A DNA stretch of 64,000 nucleotides, taken from NCBI RefSeq assembly GCF_042466115.1, contig NZ_JAXHBQ010000001.1, positions 1,240,001 through 1,304,000 on the forward strand, given 5' to 3'. A program made the translations under genes and the position numbers. Numbering within the stretch: position 1 is the first letter of the stretch; every line of letters starts with the position of its first letter. The notes under the pieces were generated by a model that did no database searches, had not been told where the DNA came from, and worked only from the letters and a program-made list of their open reading frames with translations. This DNA is from SW4 sp042466115 (GTDB taxonomy: Bacteria; Pseudomonadota; Alphaproteobacteria; Rhodobacterales; Rhodobacteraceae). This document shows, in pieces, positions 44,659 to 53,123 of the stretch.

Positions 44659-45888
44659 CTATGCAATCGCGCCCTGGGCGCGGGTGAATATGGTTTCATT
44701 GCCCGGTGTCGGGTCACGCGGGATCATCAGCGCAAGGATCAGCGACACACCCGCCATCCCCGCAGCCAGAATGAACACACCCGCAGGTGACGCCAGCCAA
44801 AGCAAGCCCAACAGCACCGGCAGGAACACCGCCGCGATATGGTTGATCGTAAAGGCCACGGCGGCGGTAGGGGCAATGTCACCGGGATCGGCGATTTTCT
44901 GAAAGTAGGTTTTCAGCGCAAGTGCGAGCGCAAAAAACAGATGGTCCACGATATAAAGGACCGAAGCCAGCAAAACGCCCCAGCCAAAGAAATACACGCC
45001 GCCATAGGCCAGAAAAACCACGATCAGCCCGATGTATTCAAAGACCAGCGCGCGGCGTTCGCCAAACACCGTCACGATCCGGCCCATAACCGGCGCAAAG
45101 ATCATGTTGGCCACAAGGTTGATCAGGAACAGCGCCGTGACTTCGTGCACCGCAAAGCCGAACTTTTCCACCATCATGAAACCGGCAAAGACCACGAAAA
45201 TCTGACGCCGTGCGCCCGACATGAATTGCAGTGCATAATAAAGCCAATAGCGCCTGCGCAGCACAAAGGTTTTCAACTGTGGATTGGGGCTTTCGAATTG
45301 CGGATAGGCCAGCAGGCAGAACACGCCCACCAGCGCCGTAAACCCGCCCGACGCCATATAGACAAAATGATAGGACAGATTGAACGTTTCCCAAGTCATC
45401 ACGATCAGCACATAGGCTAGCAGGGTCGCACCCGAACCGGCGGCCATGATCCAGCCCAGCATCTGCGGCGCGCGCGCCTTGTCGATCCATTGCAGTTGCA
45501 GGGATTGGTTGACCGTTTCGAAGTAATGGAACCCGATCGACGACAGCATGGTGATCGTCAGGATGCCCCCCATGCTTGGGAAATGCGCCGTCAGTGCGGT
45601 TGCGACACCCAGCAATACCAGCGCGATCAGCCCCAGCACCTGCTCGCGGATAAAGATGATCAGCGCGATCACCCCGATGGCAAAGAACCCCGGAATTTCA
45701 CGCACGGTGTGCAACAGGCCAATGTCCGCCCCGTCGAAGCTGGCCACTTCGATGACAAAGTTATTGAGCAGCGCCGACCATGTCGCGAATGCCACTGGCA
45801 AGGCGGCTGCGATCAGGAATAGCAGCGTGATCGGGCGGCGCCAAAACGGCAGGTGGCGCGCCTCGGACAGGGGGATGGGTGCTTTCAT
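44659..45888 (-). CDS. Major facilitator superfamily transporter
   Basis: 409 residues with around twelve hydrophobic helices in two halves; the central cytoplasmic loop is near 205-220 (PQLKTFVLRRRYWLYYALQFM). The substrate cannot be assigned: classical MFS A-motifs are weak, with APVMGRIVTVFGERRAL in the second half. It begins at ATG 45888 and is likely transcribed with prmA. Confidence 0.85.
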   Translation of the reverse strand: MKAPIPLSEARHLPFWRRPITLLFLIAAALPVAFATWSALLNNFVIEVASFDGADIGLLHTVREIPGFFAIGVIALIIFIREQVLGLIALVLLGVATALTAHFPSMGGILTITMLSSIGFHYFETVNQSLQLQWIDKARAPQMLGWIMAAGSGATLLAYVLIVMTWETFNLSYHFVYMASGGFTALVGVFCLLAYPQFESPNPQLKTFVLRRRYWLYYALQFMSGARRQIFVVFAGFMMVEKFGFAVHEVTALFLINLVANMIFAPVMGRIVTVFGERRALVFEYIGLIVVFLAYGGVYFFGWGVLLASVLYIVDHLFFALALALKTYFQKIADPGDIAPTAAVAFTINHIAAVFLPVLLGLLWLASPAGVFILAAGMAGVSLILALMIPRDPTPGNETIFTRAQGAIA

Positions 45889-45968
45889 GGCGTCCGGTTA
45901 CGCCTTTTTCGCGAGCCTTGCCAGACCTGCCGTGCTGCGCAAGACTGACATCAAAGCGGGAGGATGCC

Positions 45969-46262
45969 ATGCCGGACGACAAAGTGATTGTGGAAAACGT
46001 CAACCAACCGGGCCAGACCACCCGCGTGGACGCCGCGAAATACAATGCGATGAAAGACGCGATCATGGCCACGCTTGCCCACGATGCGCCGGGCATGACC
46101 GCCGCCGAAATGAAAGAGGCCGCCAAACCGTTGCTGCCTGACGATCTGTTTCCGGGCGGGGCAACTTCGGGCTGGTGGGTGAAATGCGTTCAGCTTGATC
46201 TTGAGGCCAAGGGCGTGATGAAGCGCAGCACGACCAAACCCCTGCGGTTTTATCTGACCTAG
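45969..46262 (+). CDS. Small conserved protein of unknown function
   Basis: 97 residues, no membrane segment. It begins PDDKVIVENVNQPGQTTRVDAAKYNAMKDAIM and ends in GGWWVKCVQLDLEAKGVMKRSTTKPLRF-like sequence (with SGWW), which resembles a small winged-helix fold with Trp-rich core. GGGAGGAT precedes ATG 45969. It is a widespread short protein in alphaproteobacteria, as far as I recall, with no assigned role. It is divergent from the MFS gene. Confidence 0.7.
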   Translation: MPDDKVIVENVNQPGQTTRVDAAKYNAMKDAIMATLAHDAPGMTAAEMKEAAKPLLPDDLFPGGATSGWWVKCVQLDLEAKGVMKRSTTKPLRFYLT

Positions 46263-46581
46263 CAAGGAAGCGCCTGTTGTCGCCTTTTGCGCGCAGGGTT
46301 TGCTTTGCGGGGCTAAGCCGCCGTTGCCAAAGGTCAACAAGCCGGGCGGTCGGCGGCCCGTGGGTTGGCGATACGACGTTGCCGCTTTGACGCTTTATGG
46401 CGGCCACACACATCTTCCGGACCAGTATCATGCGCGGTTGGCAAAATCGCCGACCCGTGGGGACGGGCCGACGATCGCCCGGCGGCTTCGCCTTGATTCC
46501 GGGCGGGCCAGCCTCCTCGCAAACGTCACTTCGGGCACGAACCGGCCAACTGGAAACACTGTTCACTACGTGGGAACTTCC
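46263..46581. other. 319-bp stretch without a supported gene
   Basis: It lies between the small conserved gene (+) and the priA stop (-). Open frames exist in both directions, but they are rich in Arg, Pro and Gly and have no family-like segment. No terminator with a T-tract is visible for either flanking gene. The GC-rich stretch around 46445-46475 can fold weakly. I see nothing further that can be supported. Confidence 0.4.
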
Positions 46582-48771
46582 TCAATAGAAACTCTGCGGG
46601 TCGATATCTATCGCCATCCGCAAAGTTGAGGGCAGTTTGAACTGGGCCGCCCACGCGGCCAGTGCCGCTTGCAAGGGCGCGCCCTTGTCGGCCTTGACCA
46701 AGAGCCGCACGCGATGCCGCCCCCTGATCCGTGCAATCGGTGCGGGGGCGGGGCCAAAGACCTGCGCGCCGATCCGGCGCAGGGGCGCATCATTGCGAGC
46801 CATTTCGGTGCCCAAATCAAACACTTCCTGCACGTTCGGGCTACTTAGAACGATCCCTGCCATCCGGCCATAGGGCGGCACGCCTGCGGCCTTGCGCTCG
46901 GCGGCTTCGGCCGTCCAGAACGCCTCCTCGTCACCGCCCAGAATCGCCCGGATGACGGGATGTTCGGGCTGGAAAGTCTGCATGAGCGCCTCGCCCGGGG
47001 CTTCGGCCCTGCCAGCACGTCCCGCCACCTGCCTCATCAGTTGGAACGTGCGTTCGGCGGCGCGCAGGTCTGACCCTTGCAGGCCCAGATCGGCGTCAAT
47101 CACCCCAACAAGCGTCAGCAGTGGAAAGTTGTGCCCCTTGGCCACCAGCTGCGTGCCGATGATGATATCGGCATCGCCGCGCGTGATCGCGGCGATGTGT
47201 TCCTTGAGCGCGCGGGCCGATCCGAAATGATCAGACGACAGCACCGCAATCCGCGCATCGGGAAACAGCGCCGTCGCTTCCTCGGCCATGCGTTCCACAC
47301 CAGGGCCAACGGGCGACAAACGGTCCTCGGCCTCGCAACTGGGGCAGACGGTGGGCATGGGTTTGGTTTCGCCACATTGGTGGCACATCAGACGTTTCAA
47401 AAACCGGTGTTCGACCATGCGCGCATCGCAGTGATCACAGGCAATCTGATGCCCACAGGCGCGGCAAATGGTGACGGGCGCATAACCGCGACGGTTCAGG
47501 AACAGCAGTGATTGTTCGCCCTTTTCCAGCCGTGCCCTGATCGCCGCTTGCAAGGTGGGTGAAACCCAGCGCGAGCCTGGCAAATCTTCGACCCGCATAT
47601 CAATCGCACCCATTTTCGGCATGACCGCCGCGCCAAACCGCGAGGTCAGTTCCAGCTTGGCATACTTGCCCGCGTCGACGTTGGCCCAGCTTTCCAGACT
47701 GGGGGTCGCGCTGGCCAGCACCACTTGGGCGTTATTGATATGGGCGCGCAGCACCGCCATGTCGCGCGCATTATAAAGCACGCCGTCCTCTTGTTTATAG
47801 GACGTGTCGTGTTCCTCATCGACGACGATCAACCCCAGATCGCGGTAGGGCAGGAACAACGCAGACCGTGCACCAACCACCAGCCCCGCCGCCCCCTGTC
47901 CGACCATCCGCCAGCAACGGCGCCGTTCGGTCATGGTCACGCCCGAATGCCATTCGGCGGGCTTGAAGCCAAAGCGCGCTTCGACCCGCGTGATGAATTC
48001 GGAAGTCAGGGCAATTTCGGGCAACAGCACCAGCGCCTGCCGCCCTTGGCGCAAGCATTCCGCGACGGCCTCAAGGTAAACTTCGGTCTTGCCCGATCCG
48101 GTGACGCCTTTCAGCAGGGTGGTGCCATAGGTGCCGGACGCCACAGCGTGTTTCAACACATCCGCCCCAGCGGCCTGATCCGCGGTCAGTTCCTTGCCGC
48201 CGTAATCGGGGTCAAGCGTGGCATAGGCTGTGTCGCGCGGCGCGTCTTCCTCGCTGACGGCACCATGTTTCACCAATCCCTTGATCACCGAGGATGTGAC
48301 CCCCGCCATCTCGGCCAACTCGCCCAAGGTGAAGGACAGCCCGCCATAATCGCGCAGCACTTCCAGCACCTTGGTGCGCGCATCGGTCATGCGGTCGGGC
48401 GTGCCGGTGCCAAGCCGGAACACCTTGCGCATGGATGGCGCATCACCAAGGCCCGGCGCACGGGTCGCAAGGCGCAGCATCGCCGACATGGGCGTCAGGG
48501 TGTATTCGGCGGCGCGGGTCAGGAACTGGCGCATTTCGCTGCGCATCGGGGCCACATCCAGCACACGGATCACATGGCGGACCTTGGCATAGTCAAAATC
48601 ACCCTTGCCCGCCCCCCAGACCACACCCAGCACCTTGCGCGGACCCAGTGGCACCTCGACGAAGGCGCCCAACATGCACCCACCTTCGGGCGCTTTGTAA
48701 TCGAGGATACGGTCAAGTGGTTGGGCGGTCAGAACACCCACCAGATCACCCTCGTGAAAGAAGTCAGTCAC
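46582..48771 (-). CDS. priA: Primosomal helicase PriA
   Basis: 729 residues. An N-terminal 3'-DNA-binding domain (about 1-105) is followed by a helicase core with Walker A GVTGSGKTEVYLEAV, the DEEH box (VDEEHDTSYKQEDG) and the zinc-binding insertion with paired cysteines (CRACGHQIACDHCDARM, CHQCG, CPSC), then the C-terminal helicase lobe (AKGHNFPLLTLVGVIDADLGLQG, QVAGRAGRAEAPGE). It restarts stalled replication forks. It starts at GTG 48771, 3 nt after the LysE-type gene. Confidence 0.96.
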   Translation of the reverse strand: MTDFFHEGDLVGVLTAQPLDRILDYKAPEGGCMLGAFVEVPLGPRKVLGVVWGAGKGDFDYAKVRHVIRVLDVAPMRSEMRQFLTRAAEYTLTPMSAMLRLATRAPGLGDAPSMRKVFRLGTGTPDRMTDARTKVLEVLRDYGGLSFTLGELAEMAGVTSSVIKGLVKHGAVSEEDAPRDTAYATLDPDYGGKELTADQAAGADVLKHAVASGTYGTTLLKGVTGSGKTEVYLEAVAECLRQGRQALVLLPEIALTSEFITRVEARFGFKPAEWHSGVTMTERRRCWRMVGQGAAGLVVGARSALFLPYRDLGLIVVDEEHDTSYKQEDGVLYNARDMAVLRAHINNAQVVLASATPSLESWANVDAGKYAKLELTSRFGAAVMPKMGAIDMRVEDLPGSRWVSPTLQAAIRARLEKGEQSLLFLNRRGYAPVTICRACGHQIACDHCDARMVEHRFLKRLMCHQCGETKPMPTVCPSCEAEDRLSPVGPGVERMAEEATALFPDARIAVLSSDHFGSARALKEHIAAITRGDADIIIGTQLVAKGHNFPLLTLVGVIDADLGLQGSDLRAAERTFQLMRQVAGRAGRAEAPGEALMQTFQPEHPVIRAILGGDEEAFWTAEAAERKAAGVPPYGRMAGIVLSSPNVQEVFDLGTEMARNDAPLRRIGAQVFGPAPAPIARIRGRHRVRLLVKADKGAPLQAALAAWAAQFKLPSTLRMAIDIDPQSFY

Positions 48772-48774
48772 CGG

Positions 48775-49401
48775 TCAGGCCGCCTTGCGCAGGGTCGCCG
48801 TCAGCACGCCCATGGCGATCAGAACACCGCCGCCTGCGCGGGTCATCCATGCCAGCACGGCAGGCTTGCGGATGGTCGCGCGCATGCCATCAGCCAGCAG
48901 CGCATAGGCCAGTGCGTTTACGGCAGCGAGGGTCACAAATGTCGCGATCAACACGGCAAATTGCGGCGGAAGCGGGCGATCCAGCACAAGAAACTGCGGC
49001 ACGAAGGCGATGAAAAAGACGATGGATTTCGGGTTCAGCGCCGTGACCAGTGCCGCATTGCCGAAGACGTGGCGCGGGCTCAGGTTAGGGACATCGTCAA
49101 GGTGCGCCAACCTATGCCCACCCGCGCGGATCATGCCAATGCCCATCCACACCAGATAGGCGGCCCCGATCCACTTCAGTGCCGTGAACGCCGTCGCCGA
49201 AGCCAGCACAACTGCGCCAAGCCCAAGCAATGACGCGGTCATCGCGATCAAATCACCCGTCGCCACCCCCGCGGCCGAAGCCACCGCCACGCGCCGCCCC
49301 TGGGTCAGCGCATAGGTCAGAACCAGCACGATTGTCGGGCCGGGAATCATCAACAGCACGGCAGATGCCGCGACAAAGGCAAACCACACCTGAATTTCCA
49401 T
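48775..49401 (-). CDS. LysE/RhtB family amino-acid exporter
   Basis: 208 residues with six predicted helices. The family start pattern is present (FAFVAASAVLLMIPGPTIVLVLTYALTQGRR), followed by GVATGDLIAMTASLLGLGAV, KWIGAAYLVWMGIGM and NPKSIVFFIAFVPQF. These inner-membrane exporters release amino acids such as lysine, threonine or homoserine lactone. Substrate unknown here. It starts at ATG 49401 and is transcribed with priA. Confidence 0.9.
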   Translation of the reverse strand: MEIQVWFAFVAASAVLLMIPGPTIVLVLTYALTQGRRVAVASAAGVATGDLIAMTASLLGLGAVVLASATAFTALKWIGAAYLVWMGIGMIRAGGHRLAHLDDVPNLSPRHVFGNAALVTALNPKSIVFFIAFVPQFLVLDRPLPPQFAVLIATFVTLAAVNALAYALLADGMRATIRKPAVLAWMTRAGGGVLIAMGVLTATLRKAA

Positions 49402-49486
49402 CGCACTTCTCCCAAGGGGGTTCCAGCCACGCCCCCCATAGGTTAAACGCTGCATCAGCAAACGCCACCCTTGACCGGAGAGACCC

Positions 49487-50140
49487 ATGAAGTTTTTCGT
49501 AGATACCGCCGACCTCGAAGCGATCACCGAACTCAACGACCTTGGCATGGTGGACGGGGTGACGACAAACCCTTCGATCATCGCCAAATCGGGCCGTGAC
49601 ATTCTGGAAGTGACCAAGGAAATCTGTGACATCGTCGACGGGCCAGTGTCAGCCGAGGTTGTGTCGCTGAGTGCTGACGAAATGATCGCCGAGGGCCGCA
49701 AACTGGTCAAGATCGCCGACAATATCGCCGTGAAAGTGCCGCTGACATGGGATGGCCTCAGGGCCTGCAAGGTGCTGACGGGCGAGGGCAACATGGTCAA
49801 CGTGACCCTGTGTTTCAGCGCCAATCAGGCGCTGCTGGCCGCCAAGGCCGGTGCGACCTTTATCAGCCCCTTTATCGGCCGTCTGGATGATATCAACCTT
49901 GACGGGTTGGAGCTGATCGAGGACATCCGCACGATCTATGACAACTACGGCTACGAGACACAAATTCTGGCCGCGTCCATTCGCAACGCCAACCATATGT
50001 CGGAATGCGCCAAGATCGGTGCTGACGTTTGCACGGCCCCGCCAAACGTGATCAAGGCGATGGCCAACCACGTGCTGACCGACAAGGGGCTGGACGGGTT
50101 CATGGCTGACGTGAAAAAGGCCGGCATCAAGATTTTGTAA
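49487..50140 (+). CDS. tal: Transaldolase (short TalC/fructose-6-phosphate aldolase-like type)
   Basis: 217 residues, the short transaldolase class of about 215. Motifs are MKFFVDTADLEAI, GVTTNPSI, the Schiff-base lysine K83 in NIAVKVPLTWDGL and FISPFIGRLDDI. It transfers dihydroxyacetone units in the non-oxidative pentose phosphate pathway. The family also contains true fructose-6-phosphate aldolases, so the activity is less sure than the fold. GGAGAGACCC precedes ATG 49487. Confidence 0.92.
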   Translation: MKFFVDTADLEAITELNDLGMVDGVTTNPSIIAKSGRDILEVTKEICDIVDGPVSAEVVSLSADEMIAEGRKLVKIADNIAVKVPLTWDGLRACKVLTGEGNMVNVTLCFSANQALLAAKAGATFISPFIGRLDDINLDGLELIEDIRTIYDNYGYETQILAASIRNANHMSECAKIGADVCTAPPNVIKAMANHVLTDKGLDGFMADVKKAGIKIL

Positions 50141-50148
50141 GCCAAAGC

Positions 50149-50173
50149 GGCCCCGACCCAAGTAGTCGGGGCC
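50149..50173. terminator. Hairpin after tal
   Basis: GGCCCCGAC at 50149-50157 and GTCGGGGCC at 50165-50173 form a perfect 9-bp stem with a 7-nt loop, 8 nt after the tal stop. No T run follows, so it is either a weak terminator or an mRNA 3'-end stabiliser. Confidence 0.6.
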
Positions 50174-50262
50174 ACGCGACACAGCTACAACACTTTGACC
50201 CATAACAAAAAAACAGGCGAAATCGCCAAACGGGTCTGCTATACAGGCGCAAAGTTACAAAA

Positions 50263-50982
50263 ATGAGTGATGGCATGAGCAGCGATCCCCTTCTGAACGA
50301 TGACGTTCGGACCAAAATCATGTCCGACCCCGAAGCCTTGCTTGAGGATCAGGACATCATGCGCGCGCTTGTGGCCGCCAACGAAAAATCCCTTGGTGGC
50401 AATATCGTTGATCTGCGCGGCATCGCGATGGAACGGCTTGAGGCGCGCCTTGACCGGCTTGAAGATACCCATCGCAGTGTGATCGCCGCCGCTTATGAAA
50501 ACCTTGCCGGCACCAACCAGATACACCGCGCTGTGCTGCGGATGATGGATGCGACCAAGTTCGAAAGCTTCCTGCGCGATCTGAACACCGATGTCGCGGC
50601 CATTTTGCGCGTCGATTGCGTGCGCCTTGTGCTGGAATCCGTGGCCCGCACCGATGATCCCGCCGTTTCACGGCTGGGCGATGTGCTGAACGTGGCCGAA
50701 CCGGGCTTTGTCGATGACTATCTGACTCAGGGGCGCAACATGCCCGTGCGTCAGGTCACCCTGCGACAGGTCCAGCCCGAGGATCACAGCATATTCGGCG
50801 ATAAATCCGACTACATCCGCTCCGAAGCCTGCATCAAGCTTGACCTTGGTGATGGCCGCCTGCCCGGCATGTTGATCATGGGCGCCGAAGACCCGCATCA
50901 GTTCACCCCGCAGCAAGGCACTGATCTGCTGACATTTTTCGGCGGCGTCTTTGAACGTGCCATGCGGCGCTGGCTGTCCTGA
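50263..50982 (+). CDS. DUF484 family protein
   Basis: 239 residues. The DUF484 pattern is present: an N-terminal helix region (DPEALLEDQDIMRALVAAN), a predicted coiled coil (about 45-75, MERLEARLDRLEDTHRSVIAAAYENL) and a GAF-like C-terminal domain (about 90-235). DUF484 genes typically sit directly before xerC, as here, with 5 nt between. Function is unknown; a role with the recombinase is guessed only from conserved linkage. The ATG at 50275 is an alternative start. Confidence 0.88.
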   Translation: MSDGMSSDPLLNDDVRTKIMSDPEALLEDQDIMRALVAANEKSLGGNIVDLRGIAMERLEARLDRLEDTHRSVIAAAYENLAGTNQIHRAVLRMMDATKFESFLRDLNTDVAAILRVDCVRLVLESVARTDDPAVSRLGDVLNVAEPGFVDDYLTQGRNMPVRQVTLRQVQPEDHSIFGDKSDYIRSEACIKLDLGDGRLPGMLIMGAEDPHQFTPQQGTDLLTFFGGVFERAMRRWLS

Positions 50983-50987
50983 GGGCC

Positions 50988-51914
50988 GTGATTTCCCCCG
51001 CCCTGTCGGATGCCCTGCGCGGCTGGCTGGATCACCAGAAGGCGTTGAATGGCGCGGCGGACAATACGCTGACGGCCTATCAGACCGATCTGCTGGGGTT
51101 CTTGTCCTTCATGACGCAGCACCATGGCGGGCAGCAGGGATTGGGGCCAATCTCGGCGATCTCTGTCAGCGATATGCGCGCGTGGATGGCCCATGAACGC
51201 GGGCGCGGCGTTGCGGCGCGATCCTTGGCGCGGTCCTTGTCGGCGGTGAAGTCCTTTTATCGCTGGTTGGCGGAACGCGAAGGGTTTGAACCGACCGCCG
51301 TTTTGTCGACCCGCTCGCCCAAATTCCAGAAAAAGCTGCCCCGCCCACTGGCCACCGATGCGGCGCGCGCGATGATCGACACCGTTGAACTACAGGCGCG
51401 CGATCCTTGGGTCGCGGCGCGTGACACGGCGGTGATCACCCTTCTTTACGGCTGCGGCCTGCGCATTTCCGAGGCCTTGGGCCTGCGCGGGCGCGATGCC
51501 CCGCTGCCCGACGTGCTGCGCATCACCGGCAAGGGCGGCAAGGAACGCATCGTGCCTGTGCTGCCCGCGGCGCGCGCTGCTGTGGATGCCTACCTGCGCG
51601 CCTGCCCCTATCCGGTTGAACCCGATGGTCCGCTATTTCGCGCCGTGCGCGGTGGCCCCCTTGCCCCGCGCGCGATCCAGAAGGTGATGGAACATGCCCG
51701 CCTGCAACTGGGCCTGCCCGCCACTGCCACGCCCCACGCCATGCGTCATTCCTTTGCCACGCACCTGCTGTCGGCGGGCGGTGATCTGCGCACCATTCAG
51801 GAACTGCTGGGTCATGCCAGCCTGTCGACCACCCAAGCCTATACAGCCGTCGACACCGCCCGCCTGATGGAGGTCTATGACGCTGCTCACCCGAAATCGG
51901 CCAGCAATTCCTGA
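50988..51914 (+). CDS. xerC: Tyrosine recombinase XerC
   Basis: 308 residues. An N-terminal SAM-like core-binding domain (about 1-95) is followed by a catalytic domain with Arg in GCGLRISEALGLRG, Lys in GKGGKERIVP, the H-x-x-R motif in HAMRHSFATHLL, LGHASLSTTQAY and the catalytic Tyr near the end. It resolves chromosome dimers at dif with XerD. GTG 50988 uses GAGGG overlapping the DUF484 stop. Confidence 0.94.
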   Translation: MISPALSDALRGWLDHQKALNGAADNTLTAYQTDLLGFLSFMTQHHGGQQGLGPISAISVSDMRAWMAHERGRGVAARSLARSLSAVKSFYRWLAEREGFEPTAVLSTRSPKFQKKLPRPLATDAARAMIDTVELQARDPWVAARDTAVITLLYGCGLRISEALGLRGRDAPLPDVLRITGKGGKERIVPVLPAARAAVDAYLRACPYPVEPDGPLFRAVRGGPLAPRAIQKVMEHARLQLGLPATATPHAMRHSFATHLLSAGGDLRTIQELLGHASLSTTQAYTAVDTARLMEVYDAAHPKSASNS

Positions 51915-51949
51915 TTGCCCTTGCCCCCCTAATCGGACATGACAGCCAA

Positions 51950-52648
51950 ATGACACTTCGCACCAAGGCACTTGCCGTTCATCTGTTCACTGCCACCGGC
52001 GCCGTTTTCGCGATGCTGGCCTTGCTGGCCGCCGTCGAAGAAAAGTGGTCCCTGATGTTCTTGTGGCTGGTCATTGCCTTTTTCGTGGACGGGATCGACG
52101 GGCCTCTGGCGCGCAAATACGATGTGAAAACCAACGCCCCCGAATTTGACGGGGTGCTGTTGGACCTGATCATCGACTACCTGACCTATGTCTTCATTCC
52201 GGCCTATGCGCTGTTCAAACACCCCGATCTGCTGCCCGGCTGGACAGGATGGGTCGCGATTATCGTGATCACTTTTGCCGCAGCACTTTATTTCTGCGAT
52301 ACCCGCATGAAAACACGCGATTATTCATTCTCGGGCTTTCCGGGATGCTTCAACATGCTGGTGCTGGTGATGTTCGCGCTGAAACCCGACTACTGGGTAA
52401 TCCTTGTGATTGTCGCGCTGCTGTCGGCGGCGATGTTCCTGCCGATCAAGTTCGTCCATCCCGTGCGCACCGAACGCTGGCGCAATGTGACCCTGCCAAT
52501 GGCACTGGCATGGACGGCATTTGCAGGCTGGGCGGCATGGGTCGATTTCCACCCGCAAAGCTGGGCGCATTGGGGCTTGATGATCACGTCCGTCTATCTG
52601 CTGGGCGCGGGCGCGTTGCAGCAAGTGATGTATCGCGAAAAGCTTTAG
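51950..52648 (+). CDS. pcs: Phosphatidylcholine synthase (CDP-alcohol phosphatidyltransferase)
   Basis: 232 residues with eight or so hydrophobic segments. The CDP-alcohol phosphotransferase motif appears as DGIDGPLARKYDV then EFDGVLLDLIIDY, the spacing seen in bacterial Pcs enzymes, which condense choline with CDP-diacylglycerol at the inner membrane. Direct choline-dependent PC synthesis is typical of alphaproteobacteria. Its stop overlaps that of ogt by 4 nt in convergent orientation. Confidence 0.9.
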   Translation: MTLRTKALAVHLFTATGAVFAMLALLAAVEEKWSLMFLWLVIAFFVDGIDGPLARKYDVKTNAPEFDGVLLDLIIDYLTYVFIPAYALFKHPDLLPGWTGWVAIIVITFAAALYFCDTRMKTRDYSFSGFPGCFNMLVLVMFALKPDYWVILVIVALLSAAMFLPIKFVHPVRTERWRNVTLPMALAWTAFAGWAAWVDFHPQSWAHWGLMITSVYLLGAGALQQVMYREKL

Positions 52649-53097
52649 ATCAACAGCCCCGCCGCGCCTTCGTGGCGCAACAATGCAACCTTGGTTTCCA
52701 CACCGCCCTTGCCGGAAAACCCCGTCAGCCCCTTGGCCCCCATCACCCGATGACAGGGGATGATCACGGGGATCGGGTTGCGACCACAGGCATTGCCCAC
52801 GGCCTGTGCCGACTGGCCCAACGCGCGGGCGATATCGCCATAAGTCACCGTATCGCCAAAGGGGATCGCGCGCATCTGATCACAGACCGCGCGCTGGAAA
52901 TCGGACCCCGCAACGCGCAGCGGCAGATCAAACTGTTTCAGACCACCTGCGGCGTAGGCCCGCAACTGGCGCGCTGTCTCGGCCAGCAATGGCGTGTCAT
53001 CCACGCCGTTACCGTCCCAGTCCACACCCACAATCGCGCCCTGATCCTCTATCAGGGTCAAAGGGCCGAATTGTGTGGATACGGTAAGGGCAGGCAT
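52645..53097 (-). CDS. ogt: Methylated-DNA-protein cysteine methyltransferase
   Basis: 150 residues. The active-site PCHRV places the acceptor Cys at residue 115. FQRAVCDQMRAIPFGDTVTYGDIARALG and the C-terminal GFSGKGGVETKVALLRHEG are also typical. It repairs O6-alkylguanine in a suicide reaction. No AraC-type domain is present, so it is the stand-alone Ogt type and not Ada. It starts at ATG 53097. Confidence 0.93.
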   Translation of the reverse strand: MPALTVSTQFGPLTLIEDQGAIVGVDWDGNGVDDTPLLAETARQLRAYAAGGLKQFDLPLRVAGSDFQRAVCDQMRAIPFGDTVTYGDIARALGQSAQAVGNACGRNPIPVIIPCHRVMGAKGLTGFSGKGGVETKVALLRHEGAAGLLI

Positions 53098-53123
53098 GAC
53101 CCACCCTCACCAAATGTCACGCG

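Noticed and set aside
46300..46629. A plus-strand frame of 109 codons in the gap before priA
   Set aside because: Arg/Pro/Gly-rich composition, an overlap with the priA end and no recognisable motif. The gap is treated as non-coding.
49487..50140. True fructose-6-phosphate aldolase
   Set aside because: The short transaldolase family contains both activities, and sequence reading cannot separate them safely. The transaldolase label is the more common activity.
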